DNA of 64,000 bases from Neocallimastix lanati (nom. inval.) (GCA_016946835.1 JACVTC010000006.1:122001-186000); one strand, 5' to 3'. Numbered from the stretch's first letter, positions 22,274-34,430 are shown. The notes: generated by a model from the letters alone, not told the origin. Numbers and translations: made by a program.

Positions 22274-23770
22274 TATATATTAGGGAGTATTGCATTTCGA
22301 CATAATTTATCGAATATTTTAGATAATAATAAACCAAAATATACAAACCTTGATTTTAGTAATATCTTAGAAAGTTTAAATATCCATTCTGGAAGCAAAC
22401 CGACACGTAAAGACGTAGTATATGCAATGTGGTATGAAGTCGAGAACTATCATAATAAACGTCAAAACATAAAAAATTTAAATACATTAAATTATAAAAA
22501 AATTTTTGATTCTTTGAATGATCATGTGACTCCTTTAGTATCTCATACAATTATTAATATAGATGATGATACAGTAATAAATTCATTAAATTTAGAAGAA
22601 GATGATGAAGAAAACACTGAATTCTTAAAGAAATTTATCAAAGATAAAATATTTGAAATTGATAATAAGAAATATTTCAGAGATAATGGAACTTACCGAA
22701 GAATTGTAGAAGAATATGAAGAAAGAATAAAGCTTATCTGGGAAGCCCACAAGATTGGTCATGAGGGTTTTGACAAGACGTATCAACGATTAAAGAGACA
22801 CTACTACTGGAAAGGTATGAGTAATGATGTTAAAGCAACCATTCAATTATGCTCTAAATGCCAATTATGTAAAAATAATAAATCTGTTGACGCCACAGAA
22901 CGCTACGCCACTCCAGTCGAGGGTCCTTTCATACATTTAGGCATGGACATTATTGGCCCATTACCTATTACTGAAAGAAATAATCAATATATCATAGTGA
23001 TAGTTGATTATTTCACTAAGTGGGTAGAAGCAGAGCCTTTGGCTACTGTCACTTCAAAAGATGTAATATATTTCTTAAGTAGAGTGTTTGCAAGACATGG
23101 CACGCCACAAGTAGTAACTACAGATAACGGTCCACAATTTAATTCAGAATTAACAAGAATATTTTTGGACTTATATGATGTATACATTCATTTTTCAACT
23201 ACATATCATCCAGAAACTAATGGTATGACGGAAAATAGAAATAGGGAAATTGGGAAATATTTACGCCTTTTAGGTCAAAAGGAAAAAGATTGGGATATAG
23301 TGTTACCATCTGCTTTATGGGCTCTAAGAACTTCCAGGAATACAGCCACCAAACATTCCAGTTTTGAGTTGGTATATGGAAGAATTGACCAACAACCATT
23401 CGAATTAGCCACAACATTACCAACATCTAATGTACAAGCCACAAATGAAGAAAAATTATTGGAAAAATTTTGCAATCATTATAAATGGGTTTTAGAAGCA
23501 AGCCAAAATATGAAAAAAACTAATAAGAAATGGGAAGAAGAAAGGAATGAAAACTTTAGAAATAATAAACAAAATACTATTAGGAAAAATGATCTGGTAA
23601 AAGTACAAAATTTCAGTAGATTTAAATTAGATCCATATTTTGTAGGCCCTTATAAGGTTATTGGAAAACATTTTAATGCGGTAAAACTAGCGGACCCAGA
23701 TACAGGTTTAGTTCTTGAAAGACCTGTTCATCTTAAAAATGTTCAAAAAAATAAGACAACTTTAGAGTAA
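22274..23770 (+). CDS. Stand-alone gypsy-like integrase/transposase
   Basis: Open from 22274; the first in-frame ATG is at 22427, giving 447 residues, but the 51 codons upstream also look coding. From about residue 85 of the ATG form it has an integrase zinc finger (HKIGHEGFDKTYQRLKRHYY, CSKCQLC) and a DDE core: D in LGMDIIGPLP, D in VTTDNGPQFNS and E in NGMTENRNREIGK, with a GPYKVIGK module near the end. All catalytic residues are present and no stop interrupts it. Unlike element A or B pol, what precedes integrase is not RNase H but an unfamiliar segment containing KPTRKDVVYAMWYEVEN. It may be a transposase of the TIR-flanked unit, or a pol fragment fused to other sequence. Confidence 0.8.
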   Translation, partial: YILGSIAFRHNLSNILDNNKPKYTNLDFSNILESLNIHSGSKPTRKDVVYAMWYEVENYHNKRQNIKNLNTLNYKKIFDSLNDHVTPLVSHTIINIDDDTVINSLNLEEDDEENTEFLKKFIKDKIFEIDNKKYFRDNGTYRRIVEEYEERIKLIWEAHKIGHEGFDKTYQRLKRHYYWKGMSNDVKATIQLCSKCQLCKNNKSVDATERYATPVEGPFIHLGMDIIGPLPITERNNQYIIVIVDYFTKWVEAEPLATVTSKDVIYFLSRVFARHGTPQVVTTDNGPQFNSELTRIFLDLYDVYIHFSTTYHPETNGMTENRNREIGKYLRLLGQKEKDWDIVLPSALWALRTSRNTATKHSSFELVYGRIDQQPFELATTLPTSNVQATNEEKLLEKFCNHYKWVLEASQNMKKTNKKWEEERNENFRNNKQNTIRKNDLVKVQNFSRFKLDPYFVGPYKVIGKHFNAVKLADPDTGLVLERPVHLKNVQKNKTTLE

Positions 23771-24379
23771 GTTGTGTTATAGGAGGGAGAAATGATATGA
23801 AATGATAATAAAATAAGAAAATGTGTAAAAATATCATAAAATAATTATAAAATATAAATGTAAATAATAATTACGTATTAAATGAAATTAATGAATACAA
23901 AATGTAAGAAATTAATGTAAAACAAATAGATAAATAGTAAATATGAAAAATATATTAATTAGAGTTTAGGAAATATTTTATTATAGTTCATATAGAAAAA
24001 TAGTAATTTTATAACATTTATTAAGAATAGGAATTTTATTAGAGAATATTATTATAACACCTGATATTTACTCCTTAATATAATTTATATATTTCATAGT
24101 AAAAATCATATGTTATAATAATATAAAATTTATAATTAAGATAAAGTATAAATAGTACAAAAAATGTTTAATTGCTCAAGGAGCAAAAATAGTTCATAAA
24201 CATATAATAAATAAATAAAAAGATCTTAAAAGAAAACTATACTTAAAACCTCTCTTTAAGTGTATAAAATTAATTTCTTAACTGAACCTTATCAAATTAG
24301 TTGGTCTAGACCATTTCCTAAATATTTTAATAAAGTTAATTTAATAATAATTATTATATTATTATTTACATATTGAAAT
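23771..24379 (+). other. 3' noncoding part of the TIR unit
   Basis: AGGAGGGAGAAA (23781-23792) followed by TGATATG resembles a polypurine tract and LTR start, and 23793-24415 could be read as a 623-bp LTR ending in TTGTCA. AT-rich otherwise, with no gene. Confidence 0.5.
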
Positions 24380-24415
24380 TAATATATATTAAATAATGTA
24401 AACACGTGATTGTCA
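24380..24415 (+). repeat. Right terminal inverted repeat (36 bases)
   Basis: Ends CACGTGATTGTCA. It is the exact inverse of 14515-14537 joined to 22270-22282. Confidence 0.75.
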
Positions 24416-24418
24416 TAT

Positions 24419-24721
24419 TGATATGCGGGACTTTTATGTGATACTAATTTTTAATAGTATCGTTATATTTAATTAACAATAAAAACCTATTTCAATAAAT
24501 ATTTGATATAAAATACAGAATTATAAATTTCTGTATAATATTTTCTAAACCTTTGAAATAAACTAAAAATAAATCAAAAATCAAAAATAAATTAAATCTT
24601 TATTAAAATAAAAATGATCTAAAATACAGAAGAATTTCAATAATAAAAATGATCTAAAATACAGAAAATATCAATTCTGCATAATTCTCTCTCTGAAAAC
24701 AATATCAAGAAGAAGCTACCG
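24419..24721 (-). repeat. LTR fragment of the element B family
   Basis: Starts TGATATGCGGGAC, and its first 59 bases match 14538-14596 with one difference. GGAATGCCCTTCG at about 24724 resembles the element B polypurine tract in inverse. The inner boundary is uncertain and there is no adjacent coding region. Confidence 0.5.
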
Positions 24722-26895
24722 CCCGGAATGCCCTTCGTGATACAATCTCTAAATTAATTTTTATATTTTAATTTAATAAATGTTATTTTTTTTTTTTTTT
24801 TATTAGAATAATTTAAAATAATAGTTAAAAATTAAAATAAAATAGTTATAATAGTTTTTTTTTATAAAGAATATATTAATAATAAATAAAATGTATTAAA
24901 ATAAAAGTATAAAAAGAAGAATAAATTTCTTTCTTTTTAATACTTGGAACAAATAATTTTAATTTTAAATTTAAATAAAGAATATTTTAAAATTTAATTT
25001 TTTTTCTTGTTTCCAAATTTATTTTTATAGTTATGTGTTAATATTTATTTTTTTTTTGTTTTGAATATCTTAGTGTTTCAACCCCAGCCCGTATCACTTT
25101 TGATACGTAACCACTATAAATATGATATTTAGGTAGATTCTTTAGATTAAAGAAATACTTAAATATTATTGGTCAGCAATAATTTTATAACAATATATAA
25201 TTTTATAATAATAATTATTAAACGGGGAATTCTTTTATTTATAAGTTTATACTTATTATAAATTAATTCACATAAATAGCTATTTTTATATTTTATTTTA
25301 GTATAGTTTAAAAGAGATATTATATATATTTGAGATAATTAATTTTAATATTTATATAAGAGAGTAATAATAATAATTGATGTAATAATTAATAATTAAT
25401 AATAAATAAAGAGTACATTAAAAAGATATATTTATTACTTTATTTTGTATTATTGTATGTGTTATTTCTATTTAATATTAGAATGTATTATTTTGTCATA
25501 ATTCCTTATTGTCATTGCCCATAAATAAATATTAATTTATATACATAAATAAAATATCGTATCACTTTGATAAAGAATGAAAATTAAAAATAAAAAATAA
25601 TTATAAAACGGAATTTAAATGTCACGAATACTAGTGGATTTGAAGTTAAAATTCACTATTAGATCAATTGAAATTTAATTTAGTTATTGACAAAAATTAT
25701 TTTAATTCGATTTTAATTATAAAAATAAATATTAGAAACATTAAATAATTAGAAACCAAAGGGTTTGGACTTATTTATTAAAGATAATTTAATTTAATTT
25801 AACCCTTAAGAATTTGATAAAAATTAACATGAAGAAAAACAACGATAACTCAACAAATAATGGAAATATTATATTGATATTCTCGCTAAAATTATATTTA
25901 TTAGAAAGCTACGGACGAGAACTACAATATATGTTAAAATCAACCTTATTGGACAACTAGATAACGAGATATTGGACTTTAAAGATATTTAAATATAAAA
26001 ATATAATTTAATTATTTAATTAAGACCCTAAATTATTAAGAAATTTATATTAGATAAATCTCTTAACTTGGAAATTATATTATTAATTTGTATTATTAAT
26101 TAATAATACAGAATTAGTTATTAGTAATAATTTTATAATATTTTAAATAAGTTTTATAAGTTTTATATATTTTATTATTATATATTTTTATTCAATTATT
26201 TCTAAAAGATTCTAAGGAATTCTTTATCATTCTAAAGATTTCCGAAAGAGAATTTTTAATTAGTTTTAATATTTTATTTTATTTTATTTTATATTTTATT
26301 ATTAAATTAGTTTTATTATTAAATTGTTTTATGAATAAGTTATATAGTAATTTTATTAAAAGATACTTATCAATATTATTTTATTATTATATTTTATATA
26401 GTTTATATACATGTATGAATATATTAAGATTAAAATGTATTATTTAATTATATTGTTAATTATTATTTTAGTTTAGTATAAAAAGGATTTGAAATTCCAT
26501 ATATTTTGAATTCGTTGTAAGATTATTAATTTAATGTGTTAACTTAAAGTTAATGAATTAATTATAACAATAAATAATTCTTTATATTAATCTTAGTTAA
26601 AATTTATTATTAAAATATATATTAAATAAAGTTCTAATAAAACATAAATCTTAAATATTGAAATCTTAATTATAAAACTCTGTGTGTGCTATTTATTATT
26701 TTAATTTAATTAAATCGTTATAATTAATAAAAAACATCTTGACCTGACCAATTTAACCCAAACTAGGAAAGATATAGCAAGAATCTTACCTAAACATTCA
26801 ATTTAATTTTACAATAATATTACCAAAACACTCAATTTAATTTTACATTAAAAATAATAAATATTTAAATTATAATAAAGTAATTAATTTTTAGA
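24722..26895. other. AT-rich intergenic region
   Basis: No gene. A small hairpin, CGTATCA-CTTT-TGATACG, lies near 25090-25110 in slightly more GC-rich sequence; its meaning is unknown. Confidence 0.55.
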
Positions 26896-27955
26896 TTATA
26901 AACATTTCTTCTTGATAGAAATATCAGAAATAAAACCATTAGAATCCATTTTAAAGTCGAAGAGTACAGCTGTCTTGGGATACCTAGCTATAGTATCAAG
27001 GTAAAGGTTGTAACGGAATATTTCTTTGTTGTTGATGTTTGATGGGATAACGGTAGTGTTAGTAGGTATAACATTTTCAATACGTGCGAATACATCATCT
27101 ATAGCGTTAGTTATTAACTTAGATAGAAGTTGACCATCTTTAGCTGAAGGAAATGTTTCGTATTTCGTAGTAAAGTTCTTATAAAAGTTAATTGTATCGT
27201 TACACAAAGCAAGAGTTTTTAAGATATCCTCATTTGTTCCTGTATGATAACTTTTGTATTTTTCCATCTGTTGTTGGAAGGCTTGTAATGAAACGGTGAA
27301 TTGAGATGCAAAGTTGGAAATGTTTTCCAAAATTTCCTCGAAGGCTTTATTAGTGTTTGGATCGAGGTTGGTCGTTAACACTAATTTTTCCGGAAGTTTA
27401 GTATCGTTTAGTATCTGCTATAGCTTTTACCGTAATATCTTTAATTGATTCCAAGGCCTTATTATAGTCGATATGGAGGTTTTTCAAGAAATATTCAAAT
27501 TTCTTTTGATGCTGGTTTAAGCCCTTTTCCAAGTTGCCGCACAATGTTAATATAGCATTAGTTTGCTCTTGTGAACTTTCCTTTGTTAAAGAAATGATTG
27601 TATTTCTCGTATTTTCGAGTTTTGAATAATAGTCCACAATTCTTTTATTTATATCATCAATATTTTTTAAAGTAGCTACTTCTTGTAAGTCCTTGCTTGT
27701 GAGGGCTGTTCCAGCAACTGATTGAATCATATCAAATAGCTTTTTATTTTCTTGACTAAGTCCGGTGATTTCATTTTGAAATTGAGAGGCTCTTGTATCG
27801 AACTCGTTGAAGAATTCAGTAAGTTTATTATTTTCTTCTTTAGCTTGTTTATCTATGACCCTTCTAGTATCTTCATTTTGTTCTATAGCCTTTACAGCTG
27901 TAGTTCCCGCAGGCGCTATGTTATTGTTTAATTCTGTTCTGAGCTCATTGATTTG
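26896..27955 (-). pseudogene. Coiled-coil hypothetical protein gene broken by a 10-bp tandem duplication
   Basis: Two minus-strand frames, about 27955-27398 and about 27395-26896, make one protein of roughly 350 residues when the duplicated block at 27396-27415 is counted once. The sequence is rich in heptad-like Glu/Lys/Asn/Leu segments (for example TRRVIDKQAKEENNKLTEFF), predicting long helices or coiled coil, and ends in a more globular part (YLDTIARYPKTAVLFDFKMD). No signal peptide or membrane segment is seen. The 5' end lacks an ATG; a TAA lies just upstream, so an upstream exon or truncation is likely. Codon use is less AT-biased than the surroundings, which marks it as a real former gene. 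I do not recognise the family. Confidence 0.7.
27396..27415. repeat. 10-bp tandem duplication causing a frameshift
   Basis: GTTTAGTATC occurs twice in direct tandem. Ten extra bases shift the frame by one and create the stop after ADTKRY on the minus strand. Confidence 0.85.
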
Positions 27956-29280
27956 TATATTATAAAAATATTAAATATTTAAATAATACATAATTAATAA
28001 TAATTAGATTAAAATAATATAAAATAAACAATAATTGTTTATTTAATTGTTTATTATTAATAGTTAATTTATTATTTATAAACAGAGTATAAATATAAAA
28101 ATTAATATAAATAGAAATAAAAATTAATAGTTTTAAAAATTGTTCCTAATTAGCCATTATAAAAATTAGATAATAATAATAATAATATTTTAAAATGATT
28201 ATTTTTTTTAATAAATTATAATTTTAATAAAACAAAATTTATTAATAAATCAATAACTAATTGATTAATTGATTAATTATTTTTAATTACTTAATAAAAT
28301 ATTTAAATAAAATTAAAATTACTTTTATTTTTTTTATTAACTAGTATATCTAGTTATATTTGAACATGAGAACAAAGACTTTTAGTAAGAAATTACTAAA
28401 TTAACTTTATTTTCAATCTGTTTCAATGGTGGAGAACCCAAATATATCTACTACTAGTAGCTAAACTTAAGGTCGGAGGGAAGTCTATAAGCTCTCTGTT
28501 CCCCAAGATTCACTTATAGTTTTAACCAAAATTGAATAAGTATAATAAAAATTATTAAATAAAATTGAATGACTATAAACTAACTAATAAATTACAATCA
28601 AACAATATATAAAAATGTCAATAATTAATAAAAATATTTTTATAAGAATTATAGAATTTATAAAAATTAATTATAATAGCAAATGATATACAAAATAAAT
28701 ATTATTAAAATTAAAAATATAAATGCAATAATCAATATTATTAAATAATACTCTATATATTCCCAACAGATTAATAATAGATTATTATATTAATTATTAA
28801 ATTATGATGTGAAATACCCTATATATTTCCAACAGCTTAATTATAATAATTATATATATATATATTAATAATAAAAATAATATTTATAAATTGATAGTAT
28901 ATTATAAAAAAAAAAATATTATAATTAAAAATTTAATAAATATTATAATATATAAAAATATAAAATTAAAATTATTACACTATATATTAGAATATATTGT
29001 AAAATATTATTAGTATATAATTTAATATATTTAAAATAACATATTATAAAAATTTAATTGAAAAGTAAAATTTTTCATGAACAATTTATAATAAATATTT
29101 TTAGGGAGAGGTCCAAAAAGCCAATTTTTTTCACGTGATATATCAAATTTTGAGGCTTTTTAAATTAATAGTTATATTAATTTGTAATTTTTTTCTTAAA
29201 ATTTATTAAGTGAATAATTAAATAAATTATAATGGTTAAATAAAAATAAATATTTTTTTACAAAAAAAAAAAAATAAAAT
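27956..29280. other. AT-rich intergenic region
   Basis: No gene. A GC-richer island at about 28418-28515 (containing GGTCGGAGGGAAGTC) stands out, but I could not assign it. Confidence 0.55.
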
Positions 29281-29299
29281 AAAATATTCAAACAATTAA

Positions 29300-29595
29300 A
29301 AGGTTTATTTTAAAAAAAAAATATTAATAAAATACTTTAACAATTATATAGATTTATTTATTTAAAAAAAATATTAATAAAATACTTTAACAATTATATA
29401 GATTTATTTATTTAAAAAAAATATGAATAAAATACTTTAACAATTATATAGATTTATTTATTTAAAAAAAATATTAATAAAATACTTTAACAATTATATA
29501 GATTTATTTATTTAAAAAAAAATATTAATAAAATACTTTAACAATTATATAGATTTATTTATTTAAAAAAAAATTAATAAAATATTTAAACAATT
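29300..29595. repeat. Minisatellite, 51-bp unit, about five copies
   Basis: The unit contains AATACTTTAACAATTATATA and ATTTATTTATTTAAAAAAA. Copies differ by a few substitutions and in A-run length. Confidence 0.85.
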
Positions 29596-30065
29596 ATTAA
29601 TAAAATTAATTATAAATATTAATAATAAAATATAAAAATATAAAAATATATTATTGATATTAATAATAAAGTATAAAAATATAGGATTATTTATTTTAAA
29701 AAAAATATTAATAAAATATTTAAACAATTATTAATAAAATAAATTATAATAATAAAATTATAGAATAATTATTTAAACTACATAAATTTTATCAAGTATA
29801 TAAACATTTTAACTTTTTAATAATTATAAAATTTTAATTAATAAATTTAATTATAAGTTTTTGTATGAAAGAATTTTAATGATTTTTTCTTTTGGAAATT
29901 CCTCTGTCATTTCATAATTATTTATTATTAAATAATATTTATAAAATATTATTTAAATTAATTAAACATTCAAACCACAATTTAGTAAGATCACTTCTAT
30001 CATATTTAATATTAATTAACTTGGCTTCTTTATTTTTGTATTTTTCAATTAAGATATTAATTTCA
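29596..30065. other. AT-rich spacer downstream of the MULE gene
   Basis: Degenerate copies of the neighbouring repeat and AT-rich sequence; no gene. Confidence 0.5.
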
Positions 30066-31358
30066 TCAGTTTTTGTTTTTATTTTTTTTTATTCTCCAAA
30101 TTCCTTTTATTTTCATTTGGTAATCATAATATGATAAATGTTCCTGTTCTTTTAATTTATTTATTAATTCATAAAAATTTGGTTTCATTGGAAATAATTT
30201 ATTTAAAGAATTATTGAGTGATTCTGAAGCATTATTGGTTATATGTTCAATATTATTATAATAATTCCAACTTTTCATATCGTAACCAATTAAATATGTT
30301 TCATAAAAATATTCTAAAAATTTTAAAAATTGACAAGAATTTTTTTCAATGGATTTAGTTTTAATTAATGAAAAAATATCCATTATGTATTCAGGGTTGA
30401 TAAATGGTAAGTTTGAAATTCCTTTGTAATAATTAAATATTTTTTCATCATCGTTCACTTCATTACGGCACAATTCATTTTTTTTAATTTCTAATAAATT
30501 TTTATAATGCCAAATACAGTATTTAATATTTATATTAGGAAATATTTTTTTAACTGCTTTGGATATGCCTTTTTCAAAATCGCAATGTACATTTTTTGGT
30601 TCAGTTATAATATTATTATTAGAATTTTGTTTTAATTTATTGAATAACATTTTATATGTTTTTTGCTTTTTATTTCTTAATATTGCATAAGAAGTAGTAT
30701 AAAAACTATTCAATTCTTTAACGTAAGTTCTAGTAATAAACACTTGTTGACTAAATTTAGGTGCGATATAAAAAGTACCATCCACAAATATATCATTATT
30801 ATATTTCTTAAATAATTTTGCTTGAAAAGGGGATTGAAAAATTACTAAATCAGAATTTTTGAATATCATAAAATCTTCATTTCGTTCAGTTTTATAATAT
30901 TCAGATTCATTAGGAATTTCATTAAAAGTTGTTACATTGGATGGTAGTTTTTTATTAATACTTCTTAATATTAGAGTTTTAACTGAAATATATTCTGGAC
31001 ACGGATATATAAATCCCATTTCTTTAGAAATTTCATTATATAGTCTTTTTCGTTTTATATCAAAAGGATTTGAATGTTTTTTAATTTCATCTTTAATTTT
31101 ATGTTTCATTACAGATAGGGATACACTATATTCGTTTCCAGGATGATTATGTAAACTCTCATATTTTAAGATTTCTTTCTCATTATTTAAAATAATAAAA
31201 GATTTACATTTATTATTTTTTTTATATTCGGTACATTTATAAACTCTTGAATTATCTTTCCTTGAATGTGAAAAATTAAATTTATATTGTTTATTAATAA
31301 TGATTTGTTCTTCTCCTTTATTAGACTCACTTATATAAATAGTTATGTTTTCTTCCAT
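30066..31358 (-). CDS. MULE-type transposase with N-terminal FLYWCH-like zinc finger
   Basis: 430 residues, uninterrupted. An N-terminal FLYWCH-like domain (about 22-75) has C42, C51, H70 and H72 as likely zinc ligands. A MULE-family DDE catalytic domain follows: D193 in FVDGTFYIAP, D260 in VHCDFEKGI, the CIWHY motif (281-285) typical of this family, and E379 in NNASESLNNS. Such proteins cut and paste Mutator-like transposons in the nucleus; some are domesticated. I saw no obvious long terminal inverted repeats close by, so it may be an immobile or domesticated copy. A decayed relative lies at 44560-44930. The ATG at 31356-31358 follows a clear AT-rich upstream region. Confidence 0.88.
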   Translation of the reverse strand: MEENITIYISESNKGEEQIIINKQYKFNFSHSRKDNSRVYKCTEYKKNNKCKSFIILNNEKEILKYESLHNHPGNEYSVSLSVMKHKIKDEIKKHSNPFDIKRKRLYNEISKEMGFIYPCPEYISVKTLILRSINKKLPSNVTTFNEIPNESEYYKTERNEDFMIFKNSDLVIFQSPFQAKLFKKYNNDIFVDGTFYIAPKFSQQVFITRTYVKELNSFYTTSYAILRNKKQKTYKMLFNKLKQNSNNNIITEPKNVHCDFEKGISKAVKKIFPNINIKYCIWHYKNLLEIKKNELCRNEVNDDEKIFNYYKGISNLPFINPEYIMDIFSLIKTKSIEKNSCQFLKFLEYFYETYLIGYDMKSWNYYNNIEHITNNASESLNNSLNKLFPMKPNFYELINKLKEQEHLSYYDYQMKIKGIWRIKKNKNKN

Positions 31359-31780
31359 TTATAAATTTTAATATATAGTTTTTAATTATATCTTTTAAAT
31401 TATTATATTAATTATCTAAATATTATTTTTTAATATTAATTCTGAACAATTAAATATTCAATTTTTTTTAAAAGATAAAAAGTATTTTAATTATTTCTTT
31501 TTCTTTTAATTTTTTTTAAAAAAAAACAGATACATAAAGTATATATGAAAATATTTTAATTTTTATTATTTAAAAATAAATTATTTATTTAATGTATATA
31601 AAAAAATTTTAATTATTTATTTATTCTAAATTAATATTAATTATTTTTTTTAATATATACTAATAAAGAATTTATGAATTAATTAATTATTTTATTTATA
31701 TTATAATCTAATTAAATTATTAACTTTTAAGTCTTTTTAAAACAACAAATATATATAGCATTTTTTAGCATATAAAGTAG
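31359..31780. other. AT-rich region upstream of the MULE gene
   Basis: No gene; probably contains its promoter. TATATAAATA-like words are too common here to call. Confidence 0.5.
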
Positions 31781-32150
31781 AACTGGGCTTTCTACTGGTT
31801 GTTATGTGGCGACTTAATAATCATCTGGTGTCCGGCCAACCCCTGCTGGTATCTATTCTTGATCTAATTTTCCCGATAGTGTTTGGAGAAAGGGTAAAGG
31901 GGTTATAATGGCACAATTTCAGGTAAGTATTAATTCCGCTCCTACCATTATTGGATTGCCACGTATTTAATTTCTATATTTGATCACCCATGGCATCCTA
32001 GTGTAGTTGTATAGCCTATACTGTGAGGGTTACGAGTTCAATTTCTATAGGATAACACGGATGTTATTTGGCAAGACATGTCTACTGGAGCTACCTCTGC
32101 TTAGGAATTTGGAGCGCCGACGTCGTACTGATATAGTATAAGATATATAT
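31781..32150 (+). repeat. GC-richer, SINE-like segment with a tRNA-like core
   Basis: About 370 bases much less AT-rich than the flanks, with no long frame. It contains a tRNA-like block (31995-32053) and, at its right end, a 32-base motif (32109-32140) that recurs at four other loci. A pol III retroposon is the simplest reading. Confidence 0.5.
31995..32053 (+). ncRNA. tRNA-like sequence (probable SINE head)
   Basis: Ends pair as ATCCTA/TAGGAT. TAGTGTAGTTGT resembles an A box and GAGTTCAATTTC a B box. At 59 bases and with poor arms it is not a working tRNA. Confidence 0.45.
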
Positions 32151-32159
32151 ACCAAAGTA

Positions 32160-34430
32160 TATATGTTCTTTACAAGCCCATATATATAATATGGGATAGA
32201 CATGTGAATTCATATGTGTAAAAAACTTATTTATATATCTCTACAAAACGGTTGCTGTAATATATAAATAGTAATTGAAATGTGAACAACAAATTTTAAT
32301 TTTTGAAATTTCAATTTACAGCTATAATTTAAGTCTTATAAAAACATTATTTTGTAATTTTTATTATTATTTAATATTTTATTTATAAATTATATATAAA
32401 ATAAAAGGTTTAATTCTATTATTAAGATGTTATAATAATAACAACTAAAGTTTTAGTTATAATATAAAAAATTAATATTTTAAATAATATTAATTTAAAT
32501 ATAAATTTATAAAATAAAATTTTTTAATAATAAAATATAAAAATATTATATTGCTATTAATAATAAAATATAAAAATAGAAAAATAGAAAAATATAATAT
32601 TAATAGAAAAATATAAAAATATAATATCAATAATAAAATATAAAATATAAAAATATAATATAAATATTAATAATAAAATTAAAAAATAAGGTTATAAGGA
32701 AAATAATTATTTATCATTTTCCTTATAACATGATTGTCAAAAAAAAAAAAATTATATAAAAATATTTTATTTTTTATTGACCTTTTTAATTTTTATTTAT
32801 TTATTTATTTACTTATTTATTTATACATTTATTTCTTTTTTATTTAAAATTATATTAAATTTTATGGCGTAATAATATAAATTTTAAAAGCCACAAATAA
32901 ATAGATGGCTTATTAAAATTTCAAAAAAAAAAAAAAATTGGCGAAATGGACCACATTCTAAAAATTTAAGTACTATTTATTTATTGAAAATAATTTAAGC
33001 CACCTATACATTAAAGGTTTTTAAAGTACGCCGGATTTCATATAAAGCCACGTTCCGAAATGCACCACCTCCAAATCTTTATATCAATATTAGAATTAAT
33101 ATAACCAATTTAGGTATAATACATAATGTATTATACTACTCAATAATATACTTACATATCCACATTATTGTTAATATGATTGGTCGTACTTAGAATGTAC
33201 CTTTGACAAATTTTATGAAATATAATGAAATTATAAATCAACTCTTAGTATAATAATTAATTATTCTAACCTAATCCAAAATTAAATCCAATTATTAAAT
33301 TGATAACCAACTATAAACCTAAAATTAAATTAAATTAAATTAAACTTTTATATACAATTTTTTTTCTAGGAAAAATTATAATAAAAAATTTTCTTTAATT
33401 AATAATCTTATTCTAGGAAAAATTATAATAAAAATTTTTCCTTAATTAAAATTTAATTAAAAATTTAAAATTGAAATTTCGTGGAAAATAAAATTTTTAT
33501 GATAAAATTACACCTTAATTGAAAACACAAAATACAACTTTATAGATATAAGTTATTCCTCTAAAATAAAACCTTAATAATAAAAATAAATAAGAGATAA
33601 AATAACAAAAAGAAAAAAAAATTATAAAACAAACTATCAACAATAACTAATAACAAAACTTATTCAATAATATTCTAAAATGTAATAAAAATGTATTTTT
33701 TTTTATTATATATATTATCAATTCCTTAATTAAAATTTTAACTCTAACATGTTTAATCCTAGTCATTTCTAATAAGAAATCATTACTTTAAAAGTAACTT
33801 TCTTTTATTAAATAAATTTGTAAGTAAATTTGAATATAATCTTATAAATAGTAAACATGTAAATAAATAATCTAGTTTTATTTCCTTTTAATTCCTTTTA
33901 ATTCTTTTATTATTTAAAATGTAAAATAGTTTAATTCTTTTGAAAAATATAAATTAATATAAATATTTTCTTTAATCAATTATTCTTTGTTATTAAATTT
34001 TATAATTAATCTATAATAATAAATCTTCATATTATTTAGATTAGTATTTATAATTAATTTTTATTTAATAATCATATTTAAATTTTTATTATTATTATTA
34101 TCTTTATGTAAAATTAAACCATTAATAAATAAAATAAAAGTTTAAACTAAAACAAATATGTTACAATAAAATACTTTTAAATAATTGTACTATTTAAACT
34201 TTTTTTTTCTTTTTATATTGATACAATCTTTTACTATTTCTAACTCTCTATTAGATTAAGATAATAACCCCCTTTGTATCATTTACATGAAAAATTAAAG
34301 GAATGAATATCTAAATTAATTATTATTTATAAAAATGTATATATATTATTTGATTAAATAAATTAATCATAATCTAAATAGCGCGAAAGATTATAAAAAT
34401 AAATATGATGGAAAAGGAGTGAGTTAATTG
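32160..34430. other. AT-rich intergenic region
   Basis: No gene or recognisable element; A/T homopolymers and short AT-rich duplications only. Confidence 0.55.

Larger units (their letters stand above)
14515..24415 (+). mobile_element. Candidate TIR-flanked integrase transposon, interrupted by element B
   Basis: If element B and one target copy are removed, bases 14515-14537 join 22270 onward and recreate a terminus of 36 bases that is a perfect inverted match to 24380-24415. Between the two ends (about 2.17 kb) lies one open frame with a gypsy-like integrase and no RT, RNase H or gag. Integrase-encoding DNA transposons with terminal inverted repeats are known as Ginger elements. Against that, a purine tract followed by TGATAT after the gene looks like an LTR-element relic, and no target duplication is visible at the outer ends (TTAA versus TATT). 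A rearranged LTR element is the alternative. Confidence 0.5.
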
